A DNA stretch of 32,861 bases from Salaquimonas sp. (GTDB lineage Bacteria; Pseudomonadota; Alphaproteobacteria; Rhizobiales; Rhizobiaceae). Position 1 is the stretch's first letter, and each line of letters begins with the position of its first letter. The translations under genes and the position numbers were made by a program. The DNA is taken from contig JANQQM010000110.1 of assembly GCA_028289365.1 (NCBI GenBank), positions 1-32,861 of the forward strand. Reading direction: 5' to 3'. A model generated the notes under the pieces. That model had not been told where the DNA came from. It saw nothing but the letters and a program-made list of their open reading frames with translations, and did not search any database. This document shows, piece by piece, positions 7,993-15,350 of the stretch.

Positions 7993-10900
7993 ATGCATCT
8001 GTTGCTGGCTCAGAAGGGTGCGATTAACGAAGGCGATGAGGCGGTCGATCTCGGCCAAACTCCCGGTGATATCGTCTTTCTTTCTGCTGCAGATACGGAG
8101 CTGGTGAGCCTTGCCGTTGCCAATCGCGGATTTGCCAAAGATTCATCGTCGCTTCGATTGGCGAATTTGCAGCAGCTTTCGCATCCGATGTCGGTTGATC
8201 AATATGTCGAGCGGACGCTTTCCGGTGCCAGGCTGATTGTAATCAGGCTGTTGGGCGGCAAGAGCTACTGGCCCTATGGGCTTGAGAGGATATATGCCCT
8301 GGCTCAGCGCAGGGGCATCAAGCTGGTGGTCATTCCGGGAGACGACAAGCCGGATCCACTTCTCTTGGAATATTGCACGATCGGTCATGACCAACAGGCA
8401 CGGATGCATGCCTACCTGGTCGAGGGCGGGCCGGAAAACGCAACCAATTTTCTGCGCTACTGCCATAATCTTCTGGGACAAGAAGCGGAACCTGCAGAGC
8501 CCGCTCCCCTGATCAGGGCAGGCCTGTGGTATCCCGAGTTAGACGTTTGTTCGCTGGAAGGAATACGCGCCAACTGGCAGCCGGATAAGCCAGTAGTTGG
8601 TATCTGTTTCTATCGTGCATTGGTTCAGTCGGGAGGATTTGAACCGATCAAACAGTTGGTACACAGCCTGTCTGACCGCGGATTGAATGCCTTGCCGGTC
8701 TTTGTGAGCAGCCTTAAGGACCCGGTATCCATTGAGACACTGCGGCAGATTTTCAGTGATGCCAGTCCTGATGTTGTCATCAACTTGACCGGATTTGCGG
8801 TGTCCTCTCCGACCGGCAAGACAAGCGGTACAGTGCTCGACGAAAATAGCGCCATTGTCCTCCAGGCAGTCTTGACCGGTGGGTCGCACGAAGCCTGGGA
8901 GACTTCCTCCCAAGGTCTTTCTGCCCGTGACTTGGCCATGAATGTTGCGTTGCCGGAAGTTGATGGCCGGATCCTGGCGCGGGCCATCGCGTTCAAACAT
9001 GCCGGGCAATATGATGAGGCGGTTCAGGCCAATATCGTTGTCCATAATCCGGACCGGGAACGAACCGAATTTGTCTGTGATCTGGCGGCGAACTGGGTCG
9101 GATTGCGGCTCAAGGAACCGAACGACCGGCGGGTGGGGATCGTGCTGGCGAACTATCCAAACCGGGACGGCCGAATTGGGAACGGGGTGGGTCTCGATAC
9201 GCCGGCGGGTACGATCAATGTGTTACGCGCAATGAAAAATGCGGGATATGAAACTGGCGATATTCCGCAGGATGGTGACACGCTGGTCCGTCAATTGCTG
9301 GATGGACCCACCAATGCAGGATTATCCGGGCGCAAGTCAGGTCAAACATTAGGCATTGAAGAATATCTGCAATTTTTCAGAGGTTTACCGGTCGAAGTCC
9401 AGAATCAGATTCAACAGCGCTGGGGCGAGCCTAGCGATGATCAATTTTTTGACGAAGCGCAAAATTGTTTTGCGCTGCCGGTGATAAAAAACGGAAATGT
9501 CGCGATCGGGATTCAACCTGCGCGCGGGTACAACATCGATCCGAAGCAGAGTTACCACTCGCCTGATCTGGTGCCGCCGCATGGCTATCTGGCCTTTTAC
9601 TGCTGGCTCAGAAACAGCTTTGGTGCGGATGCAGTCGTGAATATGGGAAAGCATGGAAATCTGGAATGGCTGCCGGGAAAGGCGCTCGCACTTTCGCGTG
9701 AGTGTTTCCCCGATGCCGTGTTTGGTCCGGTTCCAAATCTCTATCCATTTATCGTCAATGATCCTGGCGAGGGGACCCAAGCCAAGCGGCGGACGGCAGC
9801 GGTCATTATCGACCATCTGACGCCACCACTGACCCGCGCGGAGAGCTACGGTGCCTTGCGCGACCTGGAGGCACTGGTCGATGAATATTATGAGGCCAGC
9901 GGGAATGACCCGCGCCGGTTGAAGCTGCTGGGCAGGCAAATTTTTGACCTGATCAGCGATATTGGTCTCGACGCCGATGCCGGGATATCGGACGGGGATA
10001 GCGAGGACGAGAAGCTTACAAAGGTCGATGCCTATCTCTGTGACCTGAAGGAACTGCAAATTCGTGACGGGCTCCACGTTTTTGGAGAGGCGCCAAAGAA
10101 CAGGTTGCTGCATGATCTCGCCGCTGCGCTTGTCCGTGTGCCACGCTCGGAAGGGATTGACGGGGACAATAGTCTTCAGCGGGCGATTGCCAGCGATCTG
10201 AAATTGGATTTCGATCCGCTCGATTGCTCGATGAGCGATCCATGGACTTCTGCAAAGCCAGACCTCCTCGCAGGTATTTGTGATGACCCCTGGCGCACAT
10301 ATGGCGATGCCGTGGAACGGATCGAACTGCTAGCGTCGGCGCTGATCAGCGGCGAGCGGAAACTTTCCGACGGATGGGAGGCCACCCGGCTGGTCCTTGA
10401 GCAGGTACATGATCACATTATTCCCTCCATACAGGCCTGTGGGAAGCGGGAGCTCGCCGGTATATTACGCGGGATGGATGGCCGGTTCGTTGCACCCGGT
10501 CCCTCCGGTGCGCCGACGAGGGGCAGGTTGGACGTGCTTCCGACCGGGCGCAATTTTTACTCGGTCGACAGCCGTTCAATTCCCACGCCGGCAGCCTGGG
10601 AGCTGGGCAAGAAGTCTGCTGAACTCCTGATCACGCGGTATCGTCAGGATGAGGGCGATTGGCCGAAATCATTCGGGCTTTCGGCCTGGGGAACATCAAA
10701 CATGCGAACCGGGGGCGACGATATTGCCCAGGCGCTTGCCCTGATCGGTGCAAAACCGATCTGGGAACACGCTTCGCGGCGGGTGACCGGTTACGAGATC
10801 ATCACGTTAGCGGAATTGGGGCGTCCTCGTGTCGATGTAACCTTACGAATTTCCGGGTTTTTCCGGGATGCGTTTCCGAGCCAGATTGAATTGTTTGACA

Positions 10901-11730
10901 AGGCGGTACGGGCGATAGGCGCATTGGAAGAAGAGGCTCGCAACAATCCAATCGCTGATCGAATGCGCGCTGAAACGGCTGAGCTTATGTTAGACGGCAT
11001 TAATGAAGCGGTTGCCAGCAAGCGGGCAGGCTATCGGGTATTTGGTTCCAAGCCGGGCGCCTATGGTGCCGGGCTGCAGGCGCTAATCGACGAAAAAGGG
11101 TGGAATGAAACCGGTGATCTGGCCGAAGCCTATCTAGCCTGGGGAAGTTATGCTTATGGCGCGAATGCGGAGGGCGTGCCCGAACGGGAAGGTCTTGTCC
11201 GCAAGCTCGAAAACATCGAGGCAGTAATCCACAATCAGGACAATCGCGAGCATGACCTGCTCGATTCTGATGATTATTACCAATTCGAAGGCGGCATGAC
11301 GGCTGCGGTGCAGCATGTTTCCGGGGTGAGGCCGAAGGTTTATCACAATGATCATTCGCGGCCTGAACGTCCCGTCGTGCGGGCCCTGGAAGAAGAAATC
11401 GCCCGTGTGGTCAGGGGCCGGGCGGCCAATCCGAAATGGATCGCAGGCGTGATGCGGCATGGATACAAAGGTGGTTTCGAAATGGCTGCCACGCTGGATT
11501 ATCTTTTTGCCTTTGCGGCCACGACCGGCGCTGTCCGGGACCATCACTTTGCGCTTGTACACGACGCTTGGCTAGCAGATGCCGAGGTGCTGGCGTTTCT
11601 GCAGAAGCATAATCCCGACGCATTAAGGGAAATGGCCGATCGGTTTCTGGAGGCGCAGGAACGGGGGCTGTGGACAGCGCGATCGAATTCCGCGAAGTTT
11701 GAACTTGAAACCCTTGCCAATACTCAATGA
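7993..11730 (+). CDS. cobN: Cobaltochelatase large subunit CobN
   Basis: CobN is the catalytic, tetrapyrrole-binding subunit of the ATP-dependent cobaltochelatase that inserts cobalt into hydrogenobyrinic acid a,c-diamide late in the oxygen-dependent pathway. The 1245-residue length is typical. Recognisable stretches include GVGLDTPAGTINVLRAMKNAGY near 400, HGYLAFYCWLRNSFGADAVVNMGKHGNLEWLPGK near 535-570 and RGMDGRFVAPGPSGAPTRG near 825, all characteristic of the CobN/magnesium chelatase H family. The GKHGNLEWLPGK segment belongs to the core substrate region. Its AAA+ partners CobS and CobT are not in this window; they must be elsewhere in the genome, or CobN acts with other ATPase subunits. 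cobO follows 12 bases downstream. Confidence 0.97.
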   Translation: MHLLLAQKGAINEGDEAVDLGQTPGDIVFLSAADTELVSLAVANRGFAKDSSSLRLANLQQLSHPMSVDQYVERTLSGARLIVIRLLGGKSYWPYGLERIYALAQRRGIKLVVIPGDDKPDPLLLEYCTIGHDQQARMHAYLVEGGPENATNFLRYCHNLLGQEAEPAEPAPLIRAGLWYPELDVCSLEGIRANWQPDKPVVGICFYRALVQSGGFEPIKQLVHSLSDRGLNALPVFVSSLKDPVSIETLRQIFSDASPDVVINLTGFAVSSPTGKTSGTVLDENSAIVLQAVLTGGSHEAWETSSQGLSARDLAMNVALPEVDGRILARAIAFKHAGQYDEAVQANIVVHNPDRERTEFVCDLAANWVGLRLKEPNDRRVGIVLANYPNRDGRIGNGVGLDTPAGTINVLRAMKNAGYETGDIPQDGDTLVRQLLDGPTNAGLSGRKSGQTLGIEEYLQFFRGLPVEVQNQIQQRWGEPSDDQFFDEAQNCFALPVIKNGNVAIGIQPARGYNIDPKQSYHSPDLVPPHGYLAFYCWLRNSFGADAVVNMGKHGNLEWLPGKALALSRECFPDAVFGPVPNLYPFIVNDPGEGTQAKRRTAAVIIDHLTPPLTRAESYGALRDLEALVDEYYEASGNDPRRLKLLGRQIFDLISDIGLDADAGISDGDSEDEKLTKVDAYLCDLKELQIRDGLHVFGEAPKNRLLHDLAAALVRVPRSEGIDGDNSLQRAIASDLKLDFDPLDCSMSDPWTSAKPDLLAGICDDPWRTYGDAVERIELLASALISGERKLSDGWEATRLVLEQVHDHIIPSIQACGKRELAGILRGMDGRFVAPGPSGAPTRGRLDVLPTGRNFYSVDSRSIPTPAAWELGKKSAELLITRYRQDEGDWPKSFGLSAWGTSNMRTGGDDIAQALALIGAKPIWEHASRRVTGYEIITLAELGRPRVDVTLRISGFFRDAFPSQIELFDKAVRAIGALEEEARNNPIADRMRAETAELMLDGINEAVASKRAGYRVFGSKPGAYGAGLQALIDEKGWNETGDLAEAYLAWGSYAYGANAEGVPEREGLVRKLENIEAVIHNQDNREHDLLDSDDYYQFEGGMTAAVQHVSGVRPKVYHNDHSRPERPVVRALEEEIARVVRGRAANPKWIAGVMRHGYKGGFEMAATLDYLFAFAATTGAVRDHHFALVHDAWLADAEVLAFLQKHNPDALREMADRFLEAQERGLWTARSNSAKFELETLANTQ

Positions 11731-11742
11731 ACAGGCGGCAAA

Positions 11743-12381
11743 ATGGCTGAAAAATCCGACAAGCTGAAAAACATGAGCGAAGAAGAGCTCAATGCCCGAC
11801 ATGCCGAAAAGATGAAAAAGAAGAAGGCGGCTCGCGACAAGATCATCGCAACCAAGACGATCGAGAAGGGGCTGGTGATTGTCCATACCGGCAAGGGCAA
11901 GGGCAAGTCGACGGCAGCTTTCGGCATGGTGTTCCGGGCAATCGGTAATGGGATGCGGGTCGGGGTCGTGCAGTTCGTCAAAGGCAAGTGGGGGACCGGA
12001 GAACGCAAGGTGCTGGAAGCCTTCCCCAACCAGGTGGAAATGGCGACCATGGGAGAGGGGTTTACCTGGGAGACCCAGGACCGCCAGCGTGATATCGATG
12101 CCGCTCAGGCAGCTTGGGAAAAGGCAAAAACCATGATCATGGACGAGACCATCGACATGGTTCTGTGTGATGAGCTCAACATTGTGCTTCGCTATGACTA
12201 CCTGCCAGTTGATGAAATCCTGGAGGTACTCCGCCAGAAACCCGAAATGAAGCATGTGATCATTACCGGCCGGAATGCCAAGGATGAGATTATGGAATTC
12301 GCAGACCTTGTGACCGAGATGGAAGTCGTCAAACATCCATTCCGTTCGGGCGTAAAGGCGCAGGTCGGGATCGAATACTGA
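11743..12381 (+). CDS. cobO: Cob(I)yrinic acid a,c-diamide adenosyltransferase (CobO/BtuR type)
   Basis: CobO transfers the adenosyl group of ATP to Co(I) corrinoid, forming the carbon-cobalt bond. The protein has 212 residues. A Lys-rich, probably helical leader (to about residue 42) precedes the P-loop HTGKGKGKSTAA (residues 48-59), with VQFVKGKWGTGER near 78-90 and VLCDELNIVLRYDYL near 145-160, all typical of this family. The N-terminal KKKAARDK basic helix is also a known feature of many CobO proteins. It begins 12 bases after cobN and is most likely the last gene of the riboswitch-led transcript for which tight spacing is visible; a 196-base gap follows. Confidence 0.96.
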   Translation: MAEKSDKLKNMSEEELNARHAEKMKKKKAARDKIIATKTIEKGLVIVHTGKGKGKSTAAFGMVFRAIGNGMRVGVVQFVKGKWGTGERKVLEAFPNQVEMATMGEGFTWETQDRQRDIDAAQAAWEKAKTMIMDETIDMVLCDELNIVLRYDYLPVDEILEVLRQKPEMKHVIITGRNAKDEIMEFADLVTEMEVVKHPFRSGVKAQVGIEY

Positions 12382-12577
12382 AGTTGAAAATAAATGCTTG
12401 TTGTCCAACTTTGATTTTATTGCATTGAAATGTGAGCTTGATTCAAGCATTGTCCGCCCAGAAACCGAATAAAACAAAGTGATTCAAGAATATGCCCTAA
12501 CGGGTTGTAGTTTGAATCAAAATTTGGCTCTTGCCGCGCGTGGATGCGGCGTGGATTTGGGCGCGGGACAAATTGCA
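12382..12577. other. 196-base gap after cobO with an 8-base inverted repeat
   Basis: No gene is supported. AATGCTTG at 12393-12400 is exactly complementary to CAAGCATT at 12444-12451, and the right arm overlaps a second, tight palindrome CTTGATTCAAG (12437-12447). These could be rival hairpins or an operator. The stretch is AT-rich around 12385-12435 and probably carries the promoter of the TerB-like gene. No T-rich terminator is evident. Confidence 0.3.
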
Positions 12578-13012
12578 ATGACCAACAAGTTGATGAAATC
12601 GCTGCGTGAGTTTGTGGAAGGCAATCGATCCGTTCGCAAGGTTGCTGATGATATTCAGTTGACCAGCGAATTGATCCTGCTTGTCCGGATGATGTTTGCC
12701 GACGGCGAATTGAGGCCTGAGGAGATCGGCAATTTCAAACGGATCTGCACGACTGCCTTTGATATTCCAGAAGAGGATGTTCCGCAGGTTCTGCAATATC
12801 TCAAGGATTATGGCTACGAGACGACGGCGGCAGACGCGGCGCAGATGTTTGAAGATCTGGACCTGGAGCGGAAGCGGGCCCTGCTTGTCCACATGCTTTC
12901 TATCGCAAAATCAGACAATGATCTGGACATTGACGAGGTCAATCTGATTCGTCACACGGCCGACACTCTGGGCCTGTCGCCCGATGATATTCGGCAGGCG
13001 CGGGAAGCGTAG
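12578..13012 (+). CDS. TerB-fold (tellurite resistance TerB-like) protein
   Basis: A 144-residue, acidic, all-helical soluble protein. SELILLVRMMFADGELRPEEIGNFKRI at about residues 28-54 and ALLVHMLSIAKSDNDLDIDEVNLIR near 103-128 are the two acidic A-D-G/D-x-x-[LI]-x-x-E repeats of the TerB/DjlA-N fold, which can bind metal or serve as a stress-linked interaction module. The exact role is unknown; a tellurite role should not be assumed. The frame is open to 12479, but ATG 12578 gives the domain its normal N-terminus, and the upstream part lacks conserved character. It is flanked by a 196-base gap before and 300 bases after, so it is probably a separate transcript lodged inside the cobalamin locus. 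A cobalamin role is not supported by sequence. Confidence 0.82.
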   Translation: MTNKLMKSLREFVEGNRSVRKVADDIQLTSELILLVRMMFADGELRPEEIGNFKRICTTAFDIPEEDVPQVLQYLKDYGYETTAADAAQMFEDLDLERKRALLVHMLSIAKSDNDLDIDEVNLIRHTADTLGLSPDDIRQAREA

Positions 13013-13312
13013 AGCACCTAGATTCAAGGCGGGCCTGTTCGATTTCGAATTATTGCGGGATCACGCTGTTTTTTTGATTTGACGATGTGTTGCGCCACGT
13101 CTAGTTTCGGGCGATTGACGGTGCCTCGTTCCAGTTGTGGACAAGGGGCTGAAACCGATTTCGGTGCGGCGGACCCAAACAGGGCGCCAAGTCCGAAGCT
13201 GTCCAATGCAGATCGATTCCGTGTTTTATTGTTTGCGGAACAAGATTGATCATTGAATCCGGTTTTTGGCTGTTCCGTCATCAGGGACGCAAATTTTAAA
13301 CCGGAGATTTTC
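13013..13312 (+). other. 300-base gene-free leader with several inverted repeats
   Basis: No credible gene is seen here; the reverse frame 13024-13362 is low-complexity shadow coding. The stretch holds complementary segments. GACGGTGCC (13117-13125) can pair with GGCGCC-AA-GTC (13183-13193), enclosing the palindrome ACCGATTTCGGT (13154-13165). CCGGTTT (13259-13265) is complementary to AAACCGG (13298-13304), which overlaps the GGAG ribosome-binding site of the next gene; CGTC/GACG at about 13276-13289 sits between them. This suggests a structured 5' leader for the cbiX-cob block. It lacks the B12 box, so I do not call it a cobalamin riboswitch. A promoter for the block probably lies here but I cannot place it. 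Confidence 0.4.
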
Positions 13313-13558
13313 ATGACAAAATGCATTTCAATCCTTGCTGCAATTGCTGCTTTGTTCAGCATGCATGCATCCGCGCATGCGCATCTCGGTCATCTCGGTG
13401 AACTTGCCGGCCATTCGCATTGGATCGGTGTCGGCGCAGTGGCAGCAGCGGCAGCGATCGCTGTGCTCGTGGCGCGGCCTCGCAAGGAGGGGTCGACCGA
13501 GGAGGCAGAGATCAGTGACGATCCCGAAATCGAAACCGAAGAAGAACCGGCAAGCTGA
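13313..13558 (+). CDS. Small His-rich exported/membrane protein (DUF6732-like)
   Basis: An 81-residue protein. Residues 1-23 look like a signal peptide ending ASAHA. Then comes HLGHLGELAGHSHW (six-residue-spaced His), a hydrophobic helix at about residues 38-55 (VGAVAAAAAIAVLVA), a positive RPRK stop-transfer and a strongly acidic tail (EEAEISDDPEIETEEE). This matches the small DUF6732-type proteins I recall from alphaproteobacterial cobalamin loci. A metal-handling role at the membrane is plausible by inference from the histidines and context. The frame is open to 13253; ATG 13313 is chosen because it follows CGGAGATTTTC and starts the signal peptide. Its stop shares one base with the cbiX start, so the two are coupled. 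Confidence 0.82.
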   Translation: MTKCISILAAIAALFSMHASAHAHLGHLGELAGHSHWIGVGAVAAAAAIAVLVARPRKEGSTEEAEISDDPEIETEEEPAS

Positions 13559-14715
13559 TGGCTGAAGGCTTTTCACTCCCCCCAAATACCGGGATCATGA
13601 TTTGTGGCCATGGAAGCCGCAATCAAAATGCTGCGCGGGAATTTTCAAAACTTGCCAAAGCAATGCGGAAGCGGTTTCCTGATGTCCCAGTCGAATATGG
13701 CTATCTGGAATTCTGCAATCCGGTAATACATTCCGGCCTTGATGCCCTCCGAGACAAAGGCGTGAAACACATTCTGGCCGTGCCGGGCATGCTGTTTGCC
13801 GCCGGACATGCGAAGAACGATATTCCGTCCGTGCTGAATAGCTGGGCTGCCGCAAATCCGGATGTCGAGGTCAGCTATGGTAGGGAGCTTGGCGTCGATC
13901 TAAAGATGATCCGGGCGGCGGGCGAGCGGATTGAAGAGGCCTTGAAAAAGGCAGACGACACGGTGCCACTTTCTGAGACCATGCTGGTCGTTGTCGGTCG
14001 GGGTTCGTCCGACCCAGATGCGAATTCGAATGTGACCAAGATTACGCGGATGCTGTGGGAGGGCATGGGATTTGGCTGGGCCGAAACTGCCTATTCCGGT
14101 GTGACGTTCCCGCTGGTCGAACCGGCTCTCGACCACATCTCCAGGCTGGGATACCGCCGTGTCATTGTGTTTCCCTATTTCCTGTTCACCGGCGTATTGG
14201 TGAAGCGGATTTACAGTGGTGTTGATGCGGTAGCGGGTCGCAAAAAGGATATCGAATTCATCAAGGCCGGATATCTGAATGACCATAGACTGGTGCTTGA
14301 TACGCTTGCCGACCGGGTAGGCGAGATCCTCGATGGCAAGGCGTTGATGAACTGCCAGATGTGCAAATATCGCGAGCAGGTGCTTGGGTTCGAAGCAGAT
14401 GTAGGCGCAGCACAGGAAAGCCATCATCACCATGTTGAAGGTGTGGGTGGGGCGCCGGAAAACTGTCCCTGCAATGGCGATTGTGACGGTTCGTGCCGGG
14501 ATGAGGCCTTTTGTAAAAAACATGGCCTGGAATGGACACCGGTACACAGCCATTCCTCACCCGGCTCGCTGGAGCCTGTAGGTCATAGCCATCATGAGTA
14601 TGAGCATGAGCGTGAGCATGAACATGGCCATGATCACCACCACCATCACCATGCGCCCTATCCGCATGCCGACCATCCGCTGGGTCCGAAGACCCTGGAG
14701 AAGGGCAAATCCTGA
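13558..14715 (+). CDS. cbiX: Sirohydrochlorin cobaltochelatase CbiX, long form with Cys- and His-rich tail
   Basis: CbiX inserts Co(II) into sirohydrochlorin without ATP at the start of the early-cobalt pathway. The 385-residue protein contains two fused chelatase half-domains. The first has CGHGSR (His18) and FAAGHAKND (His84), the catalytic histidines. The second half has GRGSSD where the first has GHGSR, so it probably is not catalytic. The tail carries MNCQMCKYR (Met264, Cys266, Cys269), the MxCxxC motif known from long-form CbiX proteins with a [4Fe-4S] centre. Further Cys follow (NCPCNGDCDGSC near residues 302-313), then a dense His run (EHEREHEHGHDHHHHHH near 350-366). Start and stop each share one base with the neighbours, so translation is coupled on both sides. 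Confidence 0.94.
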   Translation: MAEGFSLPPNTGIMICGHGSRNQNAAREFSKLAKAMRKRFPDVPVEYGYLEFCNPVIHSGLDALRDKGVKHILAVPGMLFAAGHAKNDIPSVLNSWAAANPDVEVSYGRELGVDLKMIRAAGERIEEALKKADDTVPLSETMLVVVGRGSSDPDANSNVTKITRMLWEGMGFGWAETAYSGVTFPLVEPALDHISRLGYRRVIVFPYFLFTGVLVKRIYSGVDAVAGRKKDIEFIKAGYLNDHRLVLDTLADRVGEILDGKALMNCQMCKYREQVLGFEADVGAAQESHHHHVEGVGGAPENCPCNGDCDGSCRDEAFCKKHGLEWTPVHSHSSPGSLEPVGHSHHEYEHEREHEHGHDHHHHHHAPYPHADHPLGPKTLEKGKS

Positions 14716-15350
14716 TGGCGCAGTTGGCCTATATCCGCGATCCGGAGGCAATCTATGAACAGTCGTTTGCTGCGATCGATTCACTGCCGGAATTGCAGGG
14801 ATTTGATAGCGCCATACGCCCGGTAGCAATCCGGATGGTCCATGCCTGCGGTATGCCGGATATCGTTTCAGATCTGCGCTGGTCTGATGGTTTTCAACAG
14901 GTTGGCCAGGATGCCTTGGCGCGAGGCGCGGAGATTTTCTGCGATGTGGAATCGCTGGGCAGCACAATCATGAGACGCCTGTTGCCCGAGGAAACAAACA
15001 TTCGCTGTGACATCAACTCATCGGAATGTCAGGCGCTCGCCAGCGAAGAAAACTGTACCCGCGCGGCAGCACAGGTGGATCTTTGGGGTGATGAGATAGC
15101 CGGTGCGATTGTCGTCATCGGTAATGCTCCGACTACCCTGTTTCGTATCCTGGAAAACATCGACAATGGTGGCGCAAGGCCGGCGCTGATCCTCGGGTTT
15201 CCGGTGGGTTTCGTCGGTGCGGCGGAATCGAAGGCCGAACTTGCGGCCGATCCAAGGAGCGTTCCGTACATCACATTGATGGGTCGACGCGGTGGCACTG
15301 CGATTGCGGCCGCTTGCATGAATGCGATCGCCGCAGGACTGGCGAGATGA
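14715..15350 (+). CDS. cobH: Precorrin-8X methylmutase (CobH/CbiC)
   Basis: CobH moves the methyl group from C-11 to C-12 of precorrin-8X to give hydrogenobyrinic acid; the CbiC version acts on cobalt-precorrin-8. The 211-residue length is typical. The catalytic His43 sits in IRMVHACGM, at the same residue number as the well-studied P. denitrificans enzyme. VESLGSTIMRR near 77-86, IGNAPTTLFRI near 136 and GFPVGFVGAAESK near 157-169 are family signatures. Which substrate form (with or without cobalt) is used cannot be read from sequence and depends on the route used here. It begins on the last base of the cbiX stop and overlaps cobL by four bases (ATGA). Confidence 0.96.
   Translation: MAQLAYIRDPEAIYEQSFAAIDSLPELQGFDSAIRPVAIRMVHACGMPDIVSDLRWSDGFQQVGQDALARGAEIFCDVESLGSTIMRRLLPEETNIRCDINSSECQALASEENCTRAAAQVDLWGDEIAGAIVVIGNAPTTLFRILENIDNGGARPALILGFPVGFVGAAESKAELAADPRSVPYITLMGRRGGTAIAAACMNAIAAGLAR

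Noticed and set aside
12578-13012. Tellurite resistance function for the TerB-like gene
   Set aside because: A lone TerB fold without terC/terD/terZ neighbours does not support tellurite resistance.
13117-13193. Second cobalamin riboswitch before the cbiX block
   Set aside because: Some core-like bases and a closing helix are present, but the B12 box (GCCAGGAGACC type) is absent, so it is kept only as a candidate structured leader.
13024-13362. A 112-codon reverse frame in the gene-free leader
   Set aside because: Low-complexity, no motif, overlaps the start of the signal-peptide gene, and would conflict with the leader structure.
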